Origin: Aporrectodea caliginosa
Lineage: Eukaryota > Annelida > Clitellata > Crassiclitellata > Lumbricidae
Reading direction: 5' to 3'
NCBI GenBank assembly: GCA_020284085.1
Contig: JACEVL010000469.1
Coordinates: forward strand, 1,029,501 to 1,093,500
DNA: 64,000 bases
In this document: one piece after another, positions 63,674 to 64,000 of the stretch
Layout of the letters: every line of letters starts with the position of its first letter
Position numbering within the stretch: the stretch's first letter is position 1
Notes under the pieces: generated by a model
Told to the model about the DNA's origin: nothing
The model's input: only the letters and a program-made list of their open reading frames with translations
Databases searched by the model: none
Position numbers and translations under genes: made by a program

Positions 63674-64000
63674 GTAAGACTTGAAGTTCACATAAGCGAT
63701 CAACATTCAACGCTTGTACCTACAGTGTCAACAGTTTTGGCAGAATAACAAATATATTAACATAGTTTGTTGAAATTTATTAATTAAATCCAGGATAGAA
63801 GGATTAAGAACTCAGCTCCGATGAAAACAACTGCTCATCGTAAAGACGCCGTAAGTAGCAGCTCAATGGAGAGAGTTCAGTTCTTTCAATTTACGTCATC
63901 GTCAAGATGGCAGACTGAAGGAGACGTCGAGCCTATCCCTCAATGAAAGTCAATGAAAATGACAAATTGACCTGAGGGAGCACAGAGGCAAATATAGTTT
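63674..64000 (+). other. Start of ELK channel intron 7
   Basis: Begins gtaaga. No S4-coding sequence follows. tcaagatggcagactgaagg near 63900 resembles the 5' end style of LINEs but is too short to call. Confidence 0.8.

Overview
The window is animal (metazoan) nuclear DNA. It has a widely split gene with GT/AG introns, AT-rich non-coding sequence, very many microsatellites, and non-LTR retrotransposons of several clades (L2-like, CR1/Jockey-like, RTE-like) beside piggyBac, mariner and hAT remnants. The mix of repeats, and the recurrent short string TAGGCCTA, suggest a marine invertebrate, perhaps a deuterostome such as an echinoderm. That placement is inference and I cannot fix the species.

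The one host gene I can support is on the + strand and fills most of the window. It is an ELK-subfamily voltage-gated potassium channel (KCNH3/4/8 group). Seven coding exons lie at 12146-12221, 47489-47586, 53264-53396, 54249-54404, 60677-60957, 61896-62139 and 63516-63673. Their phases join without a break into 382 codons: PAS-cap, PAS domain, a Ser/acid-rich linker, and S1 to S3. S4, the pore and the C-terminal cyclic-nucleotide-binding-homology region must lie beyond position 64000. Intron 1 alone is about 35.3 kb.

Upstream (1-12145) is non-coding and repeat-rich. It holds a nearly complete minus-strand non-LTR retrotransposon of about 6.1 kb (3831-9928) with ORF1, and an endonuclease-reverse transcriptase ORF2 broken by one frameshift. 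A degraded L2-like fragment and a 41-bp tandem array follow. Intron 1 (12222-47488) contains a hAT-like MITE with a perfect 8-bp target duplication (14804-15179), a 395-bp pure GATA array, an internally deleted piggyBac element (18579-20140), a strand-switching minisatellite (20590-21372), L2, CR1-like and RTE-like pieces, an unusual 610-bp long-TIR element inserted in an RTE-like fragment (29619-30228), an internally deleted mariner with 279-bp TIRs (33165-34318), and a tRNA-derived SINE (37715-37915).

Introns 2 to 6 hold more LINE debris and long ATGT, AAT, ATC and TG arrays. One ATC-type array ends about 23 bp before the exon 3 acceptor. Recurrent themes are LINE 3' ends whose short-repeat tails run into long microsatellites, and 3'-UTR hairpins conserved between LINE copies. 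I see no operon, CRISPR array or bacterial defence-type system, and no host gene other than the channel.
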